64,000 bases of DNA. Origin: Thermus sp. CCB_US3_UF1 (GTDB lineage Bacteria > Deinococcota > Deinococci > Deinococcales > Thermaceae). The DNA lies in NCBI RefSeq assembly GCF_000236585.1, contig NC_017278.1:868001-932000 (forward strand). Reading direction: 5' to 3'. Each line of letters begins with the position of its first letter. The first letter of the stretch is position 1. The notes under the pieces are model-generated. The model saw only the letters and a program-made list of their open reading frames with translations. It did not search any database and was not told the origin of the DNA. Positions 55,791-64,000 of the stretch are shown in pieces. Made by a program: the position numbers and the translations under genes.

Positions 55791-56396
55791 ATGGCTTCGG
55801 TGGCGATCATCCTGCTCCTGGCCTACCTGTTCGGTTCCGTCCCGGCTGGGGTCCTGGTGGCCAGGACCTACGGGGTGGACATCCGCAAGGTGGGCTCGGG
55901 CAACATCGGGGCCACCAACGTCCTCAGGACCTTGGGGCTGGGACCGGCCCTGGTGGTGGCCTTTTTTGACGTGTTCAAGGGAGGGATTGCCGTGCTCATC
56001 GCCCGGGCGGTGGGCCTCGAGGGGTGGCTCTTGGGGGGGGTGGCCCTGGCGGCGGTGCTGGGGCACAACTACTCCTTGTTCCTGGGCTTCCGGGGGGGGA
56101 AGGGGGTGGCCACCAGCTTTGGCACCCTGCTCTTCCTGGACCCGGCGCTGGCCCTTTGGACCCTGCCCATCGGCCTTTCCGTCATGCTCCTCACCCGGTA
56201 TGTTTCCGCCGGGAGCATGACCGGGGGGGTGGCGGCCACCGTGTTGGCCCTGGCTCTGGGCCGCCCCCCCTGGTTGGCCGCCACGGTGGCCCTCATGGCC
56301 CTCCTCATCTTCTGGACCCACCGGGAGAACCTGAGGCGCCTGCAGGCGGGCACGGAGCGGCGCCTGGGCGAGCGGGTGGAGGTGGGGGGTGCTTGA
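55791..56396 (+). CDS. plsY: Glycerol-3-phosphate acyltransferase (acyl-phosphate type)
   Basis: A 201-residue membrane enzyme that acylates glycerol-3-phosphate from acyl phosphate, first step of phospholipid synthesis. All three PlsY motifs are intact: [19 protein letters not shown] (from residue 28), [19 protein letters not shown], and [17 protein letters not shown]. This makes it the functional PlsY of the window, in contrast to the degenerate PlsY-like domain of the fusion protein at 40294. It overlaps the PIG-L gene by 8 bp. Confidence 0.96.
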   Translation: MASVAIILLLAYLFGSVPAGVLVARTYGVDIRKVGSGNIGATNVLRTLGLGPALVVAFFDVFKGGIAVLIARAVGLEGWLLGGVALAAVLGHNYSLFLGFRGGKGVATSFGTLLFLDPALALWTLPIGLSVMLLTRYVSAGSMTGGVAATVLALALGRPPWLAATVALMALLIFWTHRENLRRLQAGTERRLGERVEVGGA

Positions 56397-57072
56397 CCTT
56401 TTGGTGGTGGCCCCTCACCCCGACGATGGGGAGCTGGGATGCGGGGGCACCCTGGCCCGGGCCAAGGCCGAGGGGCTTTCCACGGGGATTCTGGACCTCA
56501 CCCGGGGGGAGATGGGCACCAAGGGCACCCCGGAGGTGCGGGAGGAGGAGGTGCGGGAGGCAAGCCGCATCCTGGGCCTGGACTTCCGGGGTAACCTCCT
56601 CCTCCCCGACGGGGGCTTGGCCGACCTCCCCGAGCAGCGCCTGAAGCTGGCCGAGGCCTTGAGGCGGCTTAGGCCAAGGATCCTCCTGGCCCCCCTGGAG
56701 GCCGACCGCCACCCCGACCACACCGCCGCAAGCCGCCTGGCGGTGGCCGCGGTCCACCTGGCGGGGCTGAAAAGGGCCCCCCTGGAAGGGGAGCCCCACC
56801 GGGTGGAGCGGCTCTTCTTCTACCCCGGGAACCATCCCTTTACCCCCAGCTTCCTGGTGAAGATCTCCGCCTTTATTGACCGCTGGGAGGCCGCCGTCCT
56901 GGCCTACCGCAGCCAGTTCTCCGGGGAGGCGGCCAGCGAAACCGTGGGGCCCAAGGGGGTGGAGGCCAGGAAGGCCCTCCGGCGCCACTGGGGGAACTAC
57001 CTGGGGGTGGACTACGCCGAGCCCTTCGTGAGCCCCCTGCCCCCCTTGTATGTGCCTTGGAACCGGGCCTGA
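56389..57072 (+). CDS. bshB1: PIG-L deacetylase, probable bacillithiol biosynthesis BshB1
   Basis: A 227-residue zinc deacetylase of the LmbE/PIG-L family. Metal motifs are [15 protein letters not shown] at the N-terminus and [12 protein letters not shown] near residue 105. Length, [18 protein letters not shown] and the [16 protein letters not shown] region fit BshB1, which deacetylates GlcNAc-malate in bacillithiol synthesis. The YpdA homologue in this window supports that pathway. The GTG start overlaps the plsY 3' end by 8 bp. Confidence 0.87.
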   Translation: MLDLLVVAPHPDDGELGCGGTLARAKAEGLSTGILDLTRGEMGTKGTPEVREEEVREASRILGLDFRGNLLLPDGGLADLPEQRLKLAEALRRLRPRILLAPLEADRHPDHTAASRLAVAAVHLAGLKRAPLEGEPHRVERLFFYPGNHPFTPSFLVKISAFIDRWEAAVLAYRSQFSGEAASETVGPKGVEARKALRRHWGNYLGVDYAEPFVSPLPPLYVPWNRA

Positions 57073-57075
57073 GGG

Positions 57076-57095
57076 GCTTGCATAACTTTGCAAGC
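57076..57095 (+). promoter_or_regulatory. Inverted repeat over the argF -35 box (possible operator)
   Basis: GCTTGCA, 6 nt, TGCAAGC: perfect 7-bp arms. It covers the -35 hexamer, a classic repressor position; ArgR is the obvious candidate, although the core is not the enterobacterial ARG-box sequence. Confidence 0.5.
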
Positions 57096-57107
57096 TCGGG
57101 GTATCCT
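57078..57107 (+). promoter_or_regulatory. Promoter of argF-argC-argJ
   Basis: TTGCAT (57078-57083), an 18-bp spacer, then TATCCT (57102-57107). It ends 9 nt before ATG 57117, so the leader would be only a few nucleotides and there is no Shine-Dalgarno. Confidence 0.6.
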
Positions 57108-57116
57108 ATAAGCCTC

Positions 57117-58022
57117 ATGGCGGGAGACCCCCTTACCCGGCCCAAGGACTTGTTGGACTTCTCGGCCCATGGCCGCAAGGAGATTGAGGCCCTCTTGGCC
57201 TTGGCGGAACGGCTTAAGCGGGAGCGCTACCGGGGGGAGGAGCTTAGGGGGAAGGTCCTGGCCCTCCTCTTTGAGAAGCCCTCCTTGCGCACCCGCACCA
57301 CCCTCGAGGTGGCCATGGTCCACCTGGGGGGGCATGCGGTCTACCTGGACCAGAAGCAGGTGGGCATTGGGGAGCGGGAGCCGGTACAGGATGTGGCCAA
57401 GAACCTGGAGCGCTTCGTGGAGGGGATCGCTGCCCGGGTGTACCGGCACGAGACCGTGGAGGAGCTGGCCCGCCACGCCCGCATCCCCGTGGTGAACGCC
57501 CTTTCCGACCGCGCCCACCCCTTGCAGGCCCTGGCTGACCTCCTCACCCTCAAGGAGGTCTTCGGCGGGCTTGCGGGCCTCGAGGTGGCCTGGATTGGGG
57601 ACGGCAACAACGTCCTGGCCTCCCTTTTGGAAGTCGCCCCCCTGGTGGGGCTTAGGGTGCGGGTGGCCACCCCCAAAGGGTACGAGCCCGACCCCCATCT
57701 CCTCCAGCGGGCGGGGGCCTTCCTGACCCACGACCCCAAGGAAGCCGCCTTCGGCGCCCACGCCCTGTACACCGATGTCTGGACCAGCATGGGCCAGGAG
57801 GCGGAGCGGGAAAAGCGCCTCCGGGATTTCCAGGGCTTCCAGGTCAACGGGGAACTCCTGGCCCTCATCCACCCCCAGGGGGTTTTCCTCCACTGCCTGC
57901 CCGCCCATTACGGGGAGGAGACCACGGAAGAGGCCGTCCACGGGGAGCGGAGCCGGGTCTTTGACCAGGCGGAAAACCGCCTCCACACCGCCAAGGCCGT
58001 GCTCCTCACCCTGCTAGGCTAG
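57117..58022 (+). CDS. argF: Ornithine carbamoyltransferase
   Basis: A 301-residue enzyme making citrulline from ornithine and carbamoyl phosphate. The carbamoyl-phosphate loop is KPSLRTRTT near residue 53, the conserved region HPLQALADLLT follows, and the ornithine motif is FLHCLPAHYGEE near residue 260. The length equals that of the Thermus enzyme as I recall it. It heads the argF-argC-argJ run behind a promoter carrying an inverted repeat. Confidence 0.96.
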   Translation: MAGDPLTRPKDLLDFSAHGRKEIEALLALAERLKRERYRGEELRGKVLALLFEKPSLRTRTTLEVAMVHLGGHAVYLDQKQVGIGEREPVQDVAKNLERFVEGIAARVYRHETVEELARHARIPVVNALSDRAHPLQALADLLTLKEVFGGLAGLEVAWIGDGNNVLASLLEVAPLVGLRVRVATPKGYEPDPHLLQRAGAFLTHDPKEAAFGAHALYTDVWTSMGQEAEREKRLRDFQGFQVNGELLALIHPQGVFLHCLPAHYGEETTEEAVHGERSRVFDQAENRLHTAKAVLLTLLG

Positions 58023-58049
58023 GGGTATGGTCTGCCCTTATCGCTCTTT

Positions 58050-59108
58050 ATGGGGGGCACCGTGGTAAGGGTGGGTATCCTGGGCGCCTCCGGGTATGGG
58101 GGAGCGGAGCTCCTCCGCCTGCTCAAGGCCCACCCCGGCGTGGAACTGGTGGGGTTTTCCAGCCGCAAGCACGAGGGCAGGTCCCTTTCTGCCGCCTGGC
58201 CGCAGCTTTGGGACGAACGGCTCTTCCTTTCCCAGGAGGAGGTGTTGGAAAGGGCGGAGGTGGTCTTCCTGGCCCTGCCCAACGGCCTGGCCATGGGGAT
58301 CGCGCCTGAGGCCTTACGGGCCGGGAAGCGGGTCATTGACCTTTCCGGGGACTTCCGCCTGCCCCCCGGGGTCTACGAGGCCTGGTACGGCATCCGCCAC
58401 CAAAGCCCCGAGGCCTACCAAGAAGCGGTGTATGGCCTGCCCGAGCTTCACCGCCAGGAGCTCCAGGGGGCCCGCCTGGTGGCCAATCCCGGGTGCTACG
58501 TCACCGCCGCCACCTTGGCCCTGGCTCCCCTGGCCGCGGAAGGGGTCCTAAAGGGGGGGTTCCTGGTGGGCCTGAGCGGGGTCTCAGGGGCCGGGCGCGA
58601 AGGGGAGGGGACCTTTTTCGCGGAGGTGAACGAGAACCTGAAGCCCTACAAGGCAGGGGGCACCCACCGGCACATCCCGGAGATGGAACAGAACCTGGGC
58701 CGCCTCCTGGCCCAGGGGAGGCCGGTGCGTACCCACGGGGAGGCCAAGGAGGTGCGCCTCTCCTTTACCCCCCACCTGGTGCCCATGACCCGGGGCATCC
58801 TGGTCACCGCCGAGGCCGAGGTGGAAGGGGATTGGAACCAGGGGCTTCTTCAGGCCCTTTACCGGGATTTCTACGCCCAAGAGCCCTTCGTGCGGGTTCT
58901 GGACCGCCTTCCCGAAACCAAGGGCACCCTGGGCAGCAACCGGGTGGACCTGAAGCCCCTCTACGAGGCGCGCACGGGCCGGGTCCTGGTCTTCGCCGCC
59001 CTGGATAACCTGGTGAAGGGTATGGCGGGCCAGGCTGTGCAGAACCTGAACCTTATGCTGGGCTTCCCCGAGGAAACCGCTCTGCCCAAGGAGGGAATAT
59101 GGCCGTAA
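58050..59108 (+). CDS. argC: N-acetyl-gamma-glutamyl-phosphate reductase
   Basis: A 352-residue NADP-dependent reductase of arginine synthesis. The dinucleotide motif is [18 protein letters not shown], the catalytic cysteine lies in [14 protein letters not shown] near residue 150, and [26 protein letters not shown] follows. ATG 58050 has no Shine-Dalgarno; GTG 58071 directly before the first strand is an alternative. TATGGT at 58026-58031 may be a weak internal -10. It overlaps argJ by 10 bp. Confidence 0.95.
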   Translation: MGGTVVRVGILGASGYGGAELLRLLKAHPGVELVGFSSRKHEGRSLSAAWPQLWDERLFLSQEEVLERAEVVFLALPNGLAMGIAPEALRAGKRVIDLSGDFRLPPGVYEAWYGIRHQSPEAYQEAVYGLPELHRQELQGARLVANPGCYVTAATLALAPLAAEGVLKGGFLVGLSGVSGAGREGEGTFFAEVNENLKPYKAGGTHRHIPEMEQNLGRLLAQGRPVRTHGEAKEVRLSFTPHLVPMTRGILVTAEAEVEGDWNQGLLQALYRDFYAQEPFVRVLDRLPETKGTLGSNRVDLKPLYEARTGRVLVFAALDNLVKGMAGQAVQNLNLMLGFPEETALPKEGIWP

Positions 59109-60244
59109 AGCTCCCCAGGGGCTTCCGCGCCGGGGCCACCCGGGCGGGGATCAAGCCTTCCGGCAAGCCGGACCTGGCCCTTCTGGTTTCCGGCCTGCCC
59201 GCCGCTTGGGCCTACGCGGCCACCCAGAACCGGGCCGCGGCCCCTTCCATCCACCGGGGCCGAAGGCTTTACGCCGCGGGGGGGGCCTTGCGGGCGGTGG
59301 TGGTGAACGCCGGCAACGCCAACTGCGCCACGGGGGAACGAGGGGTTAGGGACGATGCGCGGATGGCGGAGCTCGCCGCCCTTCGGCTGACCCTTCGCCC
59401 CGAGGAGGTCCTCACCGCCTCCACGGGGGTGATCGGGGTGCCCTTACCCCTGGAGAGGGTGGAAGCGGGCCTGCCCCAGATCCCCCTGGAGCCCTTGGCC
59501 GACCCCTTTGCCGAGGCCATCCTCACCACCGACCTGGTCCCCAAGGTGGCCGAGGCGGAGGTGGCGGGGGCCAAGGTGGTGGGCATCGCCAAGGGCAGCG
59601 GCATGATCCACCCCAACATGGCCACCATGCTGGCCTTCGTGGTCACCGATGCCAAGGTGCCCCAGGAGGCCCTAAGGGCGGCCTGGCGGGGGATTGTGGA
59701 CCGCACCTTCAACCAGGTGACCGTGGACGGGGATACCTCCACCAACGACCTGGCCCTCCTCATGGCCAACGGGGCCTCGGGCGAGGTACCCCTGGAGGCC
59801 CTTTTCCAGGCGGTAGAGGCCGTGGCCCAGGAGCTTGCCCGTAAGATCGCCCGGGATGGGGAAGGGGCCACCAAGCTCCTGGTGGTGCGGGTGAGGGGGG
59901 CGGCCACGGAGGAGGAGGCCCGCAGGGCCGCTCGGGCCGTGGCGGGGAGCGCCCTTTGGAAAAGCGCCCTCTACGGCAACGATCCCAACTGGGGGCGAAT
60001 CCTCGCGGCCTTGGGGAACTCGGGGGCCCGGTTTGACCCCTTCCGGGTGCGCATCGCCCTCCAGGGCATCCCCCTGTATGCGGGGGGCGTGCTGCCCTTT
60101 GACCGCCAGGCGGCCAGCGCCGCCATGCGGGCCGAGGAGGTGGAGGTCCTGGTGGACCTCGAGGAGGGGGAAGGGGAAGGCGTGGCCTGGGGGTGTGACC
60201 TCACCGAGGGGTACGTGCGGATCAACGCCCTGTACACCACCTGA
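59099..60244 (+). CDS. argJ: Bifunctional ornithine acetyltransferase/N-acetylglutamate synthase
   Basis: A 381-residue ArgJ that recycles the acetyl group between N-acetylornithine and glutamate. The self-cleavage site is intact in [16 protein letters not shown], where the Thr becomes the nucleophile of the beta chain. [14 protein letters not shown] and [17 protein letters not shown] are further signatures. GAGGGAA lies 3 nt before the ATG, inside argC. Possibly fully bifunctional, since no argA-like gene is visible here. Confidence 0.96.
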   Translation: MAVKLPRGFRAGATRAGIKPSGKPDLALLVSGLPAAWAYAATQNRAAAPSIHRGRRLYAAGGALRAVVVNAGNANCATGERGVRDDARMAELAALRLTLRPEEVLTASTGVIGVPLPLERVEAGLPQIPLEPLADPFAEAILTTDLVPKVAEAEVAGAKVVGIAKGSGMIHPNMATMLAFVVTDAKVPQEALRAAWRGIVDRTFNQVTVDGDTSTNDLALLMANGASGEVPLEALFQAVEAVAQELARKIARDGEGATKLLVVRVRGAATEEEARRAARAVAGSALWKSALYGNDPNWGRILAALGNSGARFDPFRVRIALQGIPLYAGGVLPFDRQAASAAMRAEEVEVLVDLEEGEGEGVAWGCDLTEGYVRINALYTT

Positions 60245-60327
60245 GCTTTGAGGAGAGTTGGCGCGGGATTGGACCAGACTTGGCCGGCCGGGTAGGGGTG
60301 ATCTTCCGCTAGGCTAACATGGAGGGG

Positions 60328-60900
60328 ATGCGTAGGCGTCCCCTCCTGTTTCTTCTCTTCCTTGCGGCTTGCGCTCGTCCCGATACCGCCCCGCCCGAGG
60401 TGGGCCTGGTTCAGCCCGCAGGGGGTGGGGTGGCTTCGGGCCGGACCCTTTCCGTGGAGGGCTACGCCTTTGACCCCTCCGGGGTGGCGAGCGTGCGGGC
60501 CAGCGGCCAGGAGGTGTTGCCTGCGGGGGAAAAGGGAAACAAGCTGGTCCGTTTCCGCTTCCGCCTGCAGGCCCCGGCCTCGGGGCGGGTGGAGCTCCTT
60601 CTGGAAGCGGTGGACGCCCAGGGCAACCGGGCGGAGCGGCGCATTCCCCTGGAGCTGGATGCCGCCCCTCCCCGCATCCTTTTGGAGCGGGTGGAGCGGG
60701 AGGGCGGCCTCTACCGGGTGAGCGGCCGGGTGGAGGACAACCTGGGGGTGGACCGGGTGGCGGTGCAGGTGGGGAAGAGGTTTACCCCCCTTTCCCTACC
60801 CAAGGGGCCCGAGGTGGTGTTTCTGGCCGAGGTTCCCCCGGGAGCGGTGCTGGTGGCCGTGGATGCGGCGGGGAACCGTTCTGCGCGCCGTATTCCCTAA
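60328..60900 (+). CDS. Lipoprotein with Ig-like repeats
   Basis: A 190-residue exported lipoprotein: MRRRPLLFLLFLAAC gives a lipobox LAAC with Cys 15. Two bacterial Ig-like modules follow (about 20-110 and 112-190), with the typical 'PPEVGLVQPAGG..VEGYAFDPSGVASV' and 'DAQGNRAERRIPLELDAAPP' linkers. Function unknown; probably a surface or periplasmic binding or structural protein. ATG 60328 has GGAGG just upstream; ATG 60319 adds three residues. TAGGCT (60310-60315) is a possible -10. Confidence 0.72.
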   Translation: MRRRPLLFLLFLAACARPDTAPPEVGLVQPAGGGVASGRTLSVEGYAFDPSGVASVRASGQEVLPAGEKGNKLVRFRFRLQAPASGRVELLLEAVDAQGNRAERRIPLELDAAPPRILLERVEREGGLYRVSGRVEDNLGVDRVAVQVGKRFTPLSLPKGPEVVFLAEVPPGAVLVAVDAAGNRSARRIP

Positions 60901-60928
60901 GGGGGGGTGTGGTAGACTGCCTGGCGGC

Positions 60929-61204
60929 ATGCGGGAGGCGAAGGACACCCTGGTGGACCTGGCCAAGGCCCTGCGGGAAACCCCGATCCAGGCGGACCAG
61001 GTGGGCCGCTTTCGGGAAATCCTCCACCTCCTGCACCGCCTGCCCCCAGGACGGGAGCGGGATGGGCTTCTGGCGGTGGCCTACCTGAGGCTTTATCAGC
61101 TTTTGCGGGATCCTGGCGATTACCTGCTTGGCTACAGCTACGCCCGCACGGCCCGGCTGGAGCCTGTGCGCCTACTGGCTGAGCGTCTGGGAGAAGAGGT
61201 ATGA
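60929..61204 (+). CDS. Small helical protein, unknown function
   Basis: A 91-residue, mostly helical soluble protein rich in Leu and Arg (MREAKDTLVDLAKALRE.., LLHRLPPGRERDGLL, YLRLYQLLRDPGDYLLGYSY). I do not recognise it. It starts 10 nt after a TAGACT -10 element (60913-60918), and its stop overlaps the DUF420 gene start (ATGA), so the two are translated together and may act together. Confidence 0.6.
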   Translation: MREAKDTLVDLAKALRETPIQADQVGRFREILHLLHRLPPGRERDGLLAVAYLRLYQLLRDPGDYLLGYSYARTARLEPVRLLAERLGEEV

Positions 61205-61638
61205 AGGAACTCCTTGGGCTTTTCGCGGTATGGAGCATCGTGCTTTCCGGTCTGGCCTTGGTGGTGGGGGTGGTCTTCATACGCCGGCAGGAGCGGGTTT
61301 GGCACCACCGGGCCATGCTGCTGGCCACCGCTTTGGCGGCGCTTTTCCTGGTCTCTTACCTCAGCAAGTGGGCCCTTTACGGGACCACGGCCTACGGCGG
61401 GCCTGAGGCCTGGCGGGGGGCCTATTACTTCATCCTCATCACCCACACCCTCCTGGCCGCCCTCAACGGTCCCTTGGCCCTTTACGTGATCTGGCGGGCC
61501 TTTCGGGGGGAGTTTTCCCTGCACAAGCGCTGGGCCAAGGTTCTGGTGCCCATCTGGCTTTACGTGGCCCTTACGGGCTGGGTCATCTACTTGGTCCTGA
61601 AGCGCTACGGGGTGGACACGGGCACTATCGCTTTTTAG
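61201..61638 (+). CDS. DUF420 family membrane protein
   Basis: A 145-residue membrane protein with four helices. HHRAMLLATALAALFLVSYL, LLITHTLLAALNGPLALYVIWRAF-type segments with paired conserved His (HH at 36-37, H near 81, H near 107) match DUF420, a family often found near cytochrome oxidase and haem genes. The conserved histidines suggest haem or metal binding, which is inference. The last 14 bp overlap the convergent minC. Confidence 0.85.
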   Translation: MKELLGLFAVWSIVLSGLALVVGVVFIRRQERVWHHRAMLLATALAALFLVSYLSKWALYGTTAYGGPEAWRGAYYFILITHTLLAALNGPLALYVIWRAFRGEFSLHKRWAKVLVPIWLYVALTGWVIYLVLKRYGVDTGTIAF

Positions 61639-62152
61639 CGGGTTCCACCACGATCCGCCCCTCCTGGACCCGGGCCAGCTCGGGGCCCTGGGTTTCCTCC
61701 CCTTCGGGGGCTTGGGCCAGGTGGGGCCCGATGCGCACCTGCTTGGCGGCCAAGGCCAGGGCGAAGATGAAGCGTTCCTCGTCCCCCGAGGCCCCGGCGT
61801 GGGCCAGGCCGCGAAGCTTGCCCACCACGATCACGTCCCCGCCTGCCACCACCTCGGCCCCCGGGTTGACGTCCCCCAGGACCACCACGGTCCCGGGGTG
61901 CTCCACCCGTTCCCCTGAGCGCAGGGTTTTGTGGAGGACCAGGGTACCCAAGGGGGTGCGCCCTCGAGGGGGCAGAAGCCGAAGGGGCCGTCCCAGGCCA
62001 AGGAGGGCCTCTAGGGTTTCCCCCGAGACCGGACCGGCCACCTCCACCTCGAGGGGCAGCCCCTCGGGCAGCCGCAGGGCGCGGATCTCCTCCGGGGTTT
62101 CCCCGCCGTCTAGGCGCAGGGCCAGGGCCTTGGGGGTGGCGCGGAGGCGCAT
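61625..62152 (-). CDS. minC: Septum site-determining protein MinC
   Basis: A 175-residue MinC, an inhibitor of FtsZ ring assembly that works with MinD. The short N-terminal domain (1-70) precedes the beta-helical C-terminal domain, which has the conserved GTVVVLGDVNPGAEVVAGGDVIVVGKLRGLAHAG-type strand repeats. It is below mreD-mrdA, as in many cell-shape clusters. TAGAAT ends 6 nt before the ATG and overlaps the mrdA stop, so it can also be transcribed alone. Confidence 0.9.
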   Translation of the reverse strand: MRLRATPKALALRLDGGETPEEIRALRLPEGLPLEVEVAGPVSGETLEALLGLGRPLRLLPPRGRTPLGTLVLHKTLRSGERVEHPGTVVVLGDVNPGAEVVAGGDVIVVGKLRGLAHAGASGDEERFIFALALAAKQVRIGPHLAQAPEGEETQGPELARVQEGRIVVEPAKKR

Positions 62153-62158
62153 GGGCTT

Positions 62159-62164
62159 ATTCTA
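62159..62164 (-). promoter_or_regulatory. Leaderless-type -10 element of minC
   Basis: TAGAAT on the minus strand overlaps the mrdA stop codon and ends 6 nt before the minC ATG. No Shine-Dalgarno. Confidence 0.5.
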
Positions 62165-63913
62165 CCGGTCCTGTGCCTCTTCCTTGGAGATGCCCCAGTA
62201 GGCGGCCATCACCTTGCGCACCGCGGGCAGGGCCACGCGGCTGCCCTCCCCGCCGTTTTCAAAAAAGGCCACCACCACCAAAGGGGGGTAGGGGGCGCCG
62301 GGTTCCGCGGGGCCGTAGCCCATGTACCAGGCGTGTTCCAGGCCCGCCCGTTTGCCGGGGGTTTCCGCGGTGCCCGTCTTGCCCCCGGTGGGCACGGGGA
62401 AGCTTCCCAGCACGTGGCGGGCGGTGCCCTCCTTCACCGTTTTTCGCAAGCCTTCCTGTAGGGTTTGCCAAAAGCGCCCAGGAACCGGGGCCAGGCGGGG
62501 GCGGAGGGTTTTCTGGCCCACCTGCTTCACCAGGTGGAGGCTGGGTTTTTGCCCCCCGTTGGCGAGGGTGGCCAGCATCCGGGCCACCTGGGCCGGGGTG
62601 GCCAGGACGGGCCCTTGGCCGATGGCCACGGAAAGGGTTTCCCCAGGGTACCAGGGTTCGCCAAAGGTTTCCCGCTTCCAGGCCCGGGTGGGCAGGAGGC
62701 CCGCGCGCTCGGCGATCTCCAGCCCCGTGGCCTCCCCTAGGCCCAAAAGGCGGGCCCGGGCTGCTAGGCGGTCCACCACCCCTAGGGGGTCCTGGGCCAC
62801 CGCCTGGTAGTACCAGGTGTTGCAACTCCAGGCGATGGCCTCCTTCACCGTCATGGGGCCCATGTCGTAGCCGGCCCAGTTGCGCCGCACCTGGCCCCCG
62901 TAGACCAGGTAGGGGCTGCAGCGGAAGGAGGTGGAGGGGTTCACGTACCCCTCTTCCAGAAGGGCGTAGCTGGTGGCCAACTTGAAGGTGGAGCCTGGGG
63001 TGTAGGGCTGGACCGCCCGGTTGAGGAGGGGGAAGTCCTTGTCCTGCAAAAGGGTCTGGACCTCCTGGGGTACGGGGCGGCGGGCGAAGAGGTTGGGGTC
63101 AAAGGAAGGGGCGCTGGCCATGGCCAGAACCTCCCCGGTCCTGGGGTCCAGGGCCACGATGGCCCCCTTGACCCGGGTGGCCGGGGGCAGGCCCTTTTGC
63201 CGCCGCCCGGCGTTGATGTCGGCTAGGGCCTCCTCCAGGGCCTTTTCCGCCGCCCGTTGCAGGTCCAGGTCCAGGGTCAAGACCACGTCCTGCCCCGGGG
63301 TTGGCTCCTCCAGGATGCTTTCCCGGAGCCTTTCCCCCCGGACGTTCACCTCCACCGCCCTTACCCCCCGCTTGCCCCGGAGGTAGGTTTCCAGGGCGGC
63401 CTCGAGGCCCGCCTGGCCCACCTGCTCGTCCGGGCTGTACCCCTGCTTCACCTGCTCCGCGTTGGCCTGGAGCACGTACCCCAGCACGGGGCCGGAGATG
63501 GGGTTAGGGTAGTGGCGCTCAATCCGCTCCACCAGCTTCAGGTTCTTCTGCCCCGCGGTGAGCTCGGCCAGGGTGGGGAGAAGGTGCTCGGGGACCCCGG
63601 CCTTGAGGACCGTGGGGCCCTTGACGGGGGGTAGCGCGCTAAGGCCCAGGAGGGGGAGGAGGCGCTCCTGGAAAGGGACCTCCCCCCCCTCGTACACCAG
63701 GTCCACCACCAGCCGGTCCTGGGCGATCACCCGGCCCTTGCGGTCCAGGATCCGGCCCCGGGGGGCGGGGATGCCCTCGGTCTTGAGGTAGTTGCCCTGG
63801 CTCCTTAGGGCGTACTTCTCATGCTCCAGCACCTGGAGCTGCCAGGTGCGCAAGGCCAGGAGGCCAAAGGCCACCAGGAAAAAGAGGATGAGGGCGTAAA
63901 GCCGGCCGGTCAT
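62162..63913 (-). CDS. mrdA: Penicillin-binding protein 2
   Basis: A 583-residue class B PBP, the transpeptidase of cell elongation. One N-terminal membrane helix (about 5-25), a dimerisation domain with RGRILDRKG near 52-60, and the transpeptidase domain with S308-TF-K311, S363-C-N365 and K512-T-G514. It starts at ATGA overlapping the mreD stop, so it is coupled to the Mre system. Confidence 0.96.
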   Translation of the reverse strand: MTGRLYALILFFLVAFGLLALRTWQLQVLEHEKYALRSQGNYLKTEGIPAPRGRILDRKGRVIAQDRLVVDLVYEGGEVPFQERLLPLLGLSALPPVKGPTVLKAGVPEHLLPTLAELTAGQKNLKLVERIERHYPNPISGPVLGYVLQANAEQVKQGYSPDEQVGQAGLEAALETYLRGKRGVRAVEVNVRGERLRESILEEPTPGQDVVLTLDLDLQRAAEKALEEALADINAGRRQKGLPPATRVKGAIVALDPRTGEVLAMASAPSFDPNLFARRPVPQEVQTLLQDKDFPLLNRAVQPYTPGSTFKLATSYALLEEGYVNPSTSFRCSPYLVYGGQVRRNWAGYDMGPMTVKEAIAWSCNTWYYQAVAQDPLGVVDRLAARARLLGLGEATGLEIAERAGLLPTRAWKRETFGEPWYPGETLSVAIGQGPVLATPAQVARMLATLANGGQKPSLHLVKQVGQKTLRPRLAPVPGRFWQTLQEGLRKTVKEGTARHVLGSFPVPTGGKTGTAETPGKRAGLEHAWYMGYGPAEPGAPYPPLVVVAFFENGGEGSRVALPAVRKVMAAYWGISKEEAQDR

Positions 63914-64000
63914 CGCTTGGAGGGGAGGAAGCGGAGGGCGAGAAGGAAGAGGGGAAAGGTCAGGAGGCCCTCCAGCAGGAGGTCCAGGGGGGCAAGGGGG
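63910..64000 (-). CDS. mreD: MreD, C-terminal end (rest outside window)
   Basis: The last 29 codons of a membrane protein, ending in a hydrophobic helix LLLEGLLTFPLFLLALRFL and SKR, then TGA overlapping the mrdA ATG. Position before mrdA and the hydrophobic C-terminus identify it as rod-shape protein MreD. Confidence 0.75.
   Translation of the reverse strand, partial: PLAPLDLLLEGLLTFPLFLLALRFLPSKR

Overview
The window reads as chromosomal DNA of a Thermus species. It is about 70% G+C by eye with strong G/C third-position bias. Many proteins match my memory of T. thermophilus families closely: the amylomaltase has its catalytic triad at the family's residue numbers (D293/E340/D395), and SodA, ArgF, SucC and IF3 have the expected lengths. 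Gene order glyS-asd-tlyA-small gene-glnS and infC-rpmI-rplT ... mqnB-sodA also fits. It is a core-genome region: no tRNA, rRNA, CRISPR array, insertion sequence or prophage was seen. Genes are packed tightly, often overlap by 1-20 bp, and no gene-free gap exceeds about 140 bp.

Layout. 1-7.8 kb: 3' part of a tamB-like gene, tdh, a soluble PQQ-type sugar dehydrogenase, mtnA, comF. 7.9-14.2 kb: a DUF4258 gene, a Fur/PerR regulator divergent from a YibE/F membrane protein, sbcD (frameshifted at a G9 tract)-sbcC, a CBS-domain protein. 14.3-23 kb: pectin-acetylesterase-like protein, HExxH protein, recG divergent from an M16B peptidase pair, an EamA transporter, 3-hydroxybutyryl-CoA dehydrogenase, a lipoprotein. 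23-32 kb: malQ, sucCD, a membrane protein, PIN-TRAM protein, radA, clpC. 32-39.8 kb: glyS, asd, tlyA, two small proteins, glnS, an enoyl-CoA hydratase, infC-rpmI-rplT. 39.8-46.5 kb: a small export protein, a PlsY-like/acyl-ACP-reductase-like fusion, mqnB, sodA, fumC, terC, ypdA. 46.5-53.1 kb: ilvBNC-leuA-cimA behind a leader peptide and attenuator. 53.2-60.3 kb: a two-permease ABC-2 exporter, plsY, bshB1, argF-argC-argJ. 60.3-64 kb: lipoprotein, small protein, DUF420 protein, minC, mrdA, end of mreD.

How the genes work together. The clearest pathway block is branched-chain amino acid synthesis (ilvB, ilvN, ilvC, leuA, cimA), controlled by a readable attenuator. argF/argC/argJ form an arginine cluster with an inverted repeat over its promoter. 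sucCD and fumC are TCA-cycle genes. mreD-mrdA-minC is a cell-elongation/division cluster. ypdA and bshB1 suggest bacillithiol metabolism. sbcCD, recG and radA are recombination/repair genes.

Two signals stand out. First, many operon-leading start codons are preceded at exactly 6-7 nt by a TANNNT -10 hexamer with little or no Shine-Dalgarno, the pattern of leaderless mRNAs; five divergent gene pairs share such compact promoters. Second, the 553-residue fusion joins a degenerate PlsY-like membrane domain to a soluble domain resembling the cyanobacterial acyl-ACP reductase, with the putative catalytic Cys kept. It is the best candidate here for an undescribed lipid enzyme. All family calls are from reading the sequence; no searches were run.
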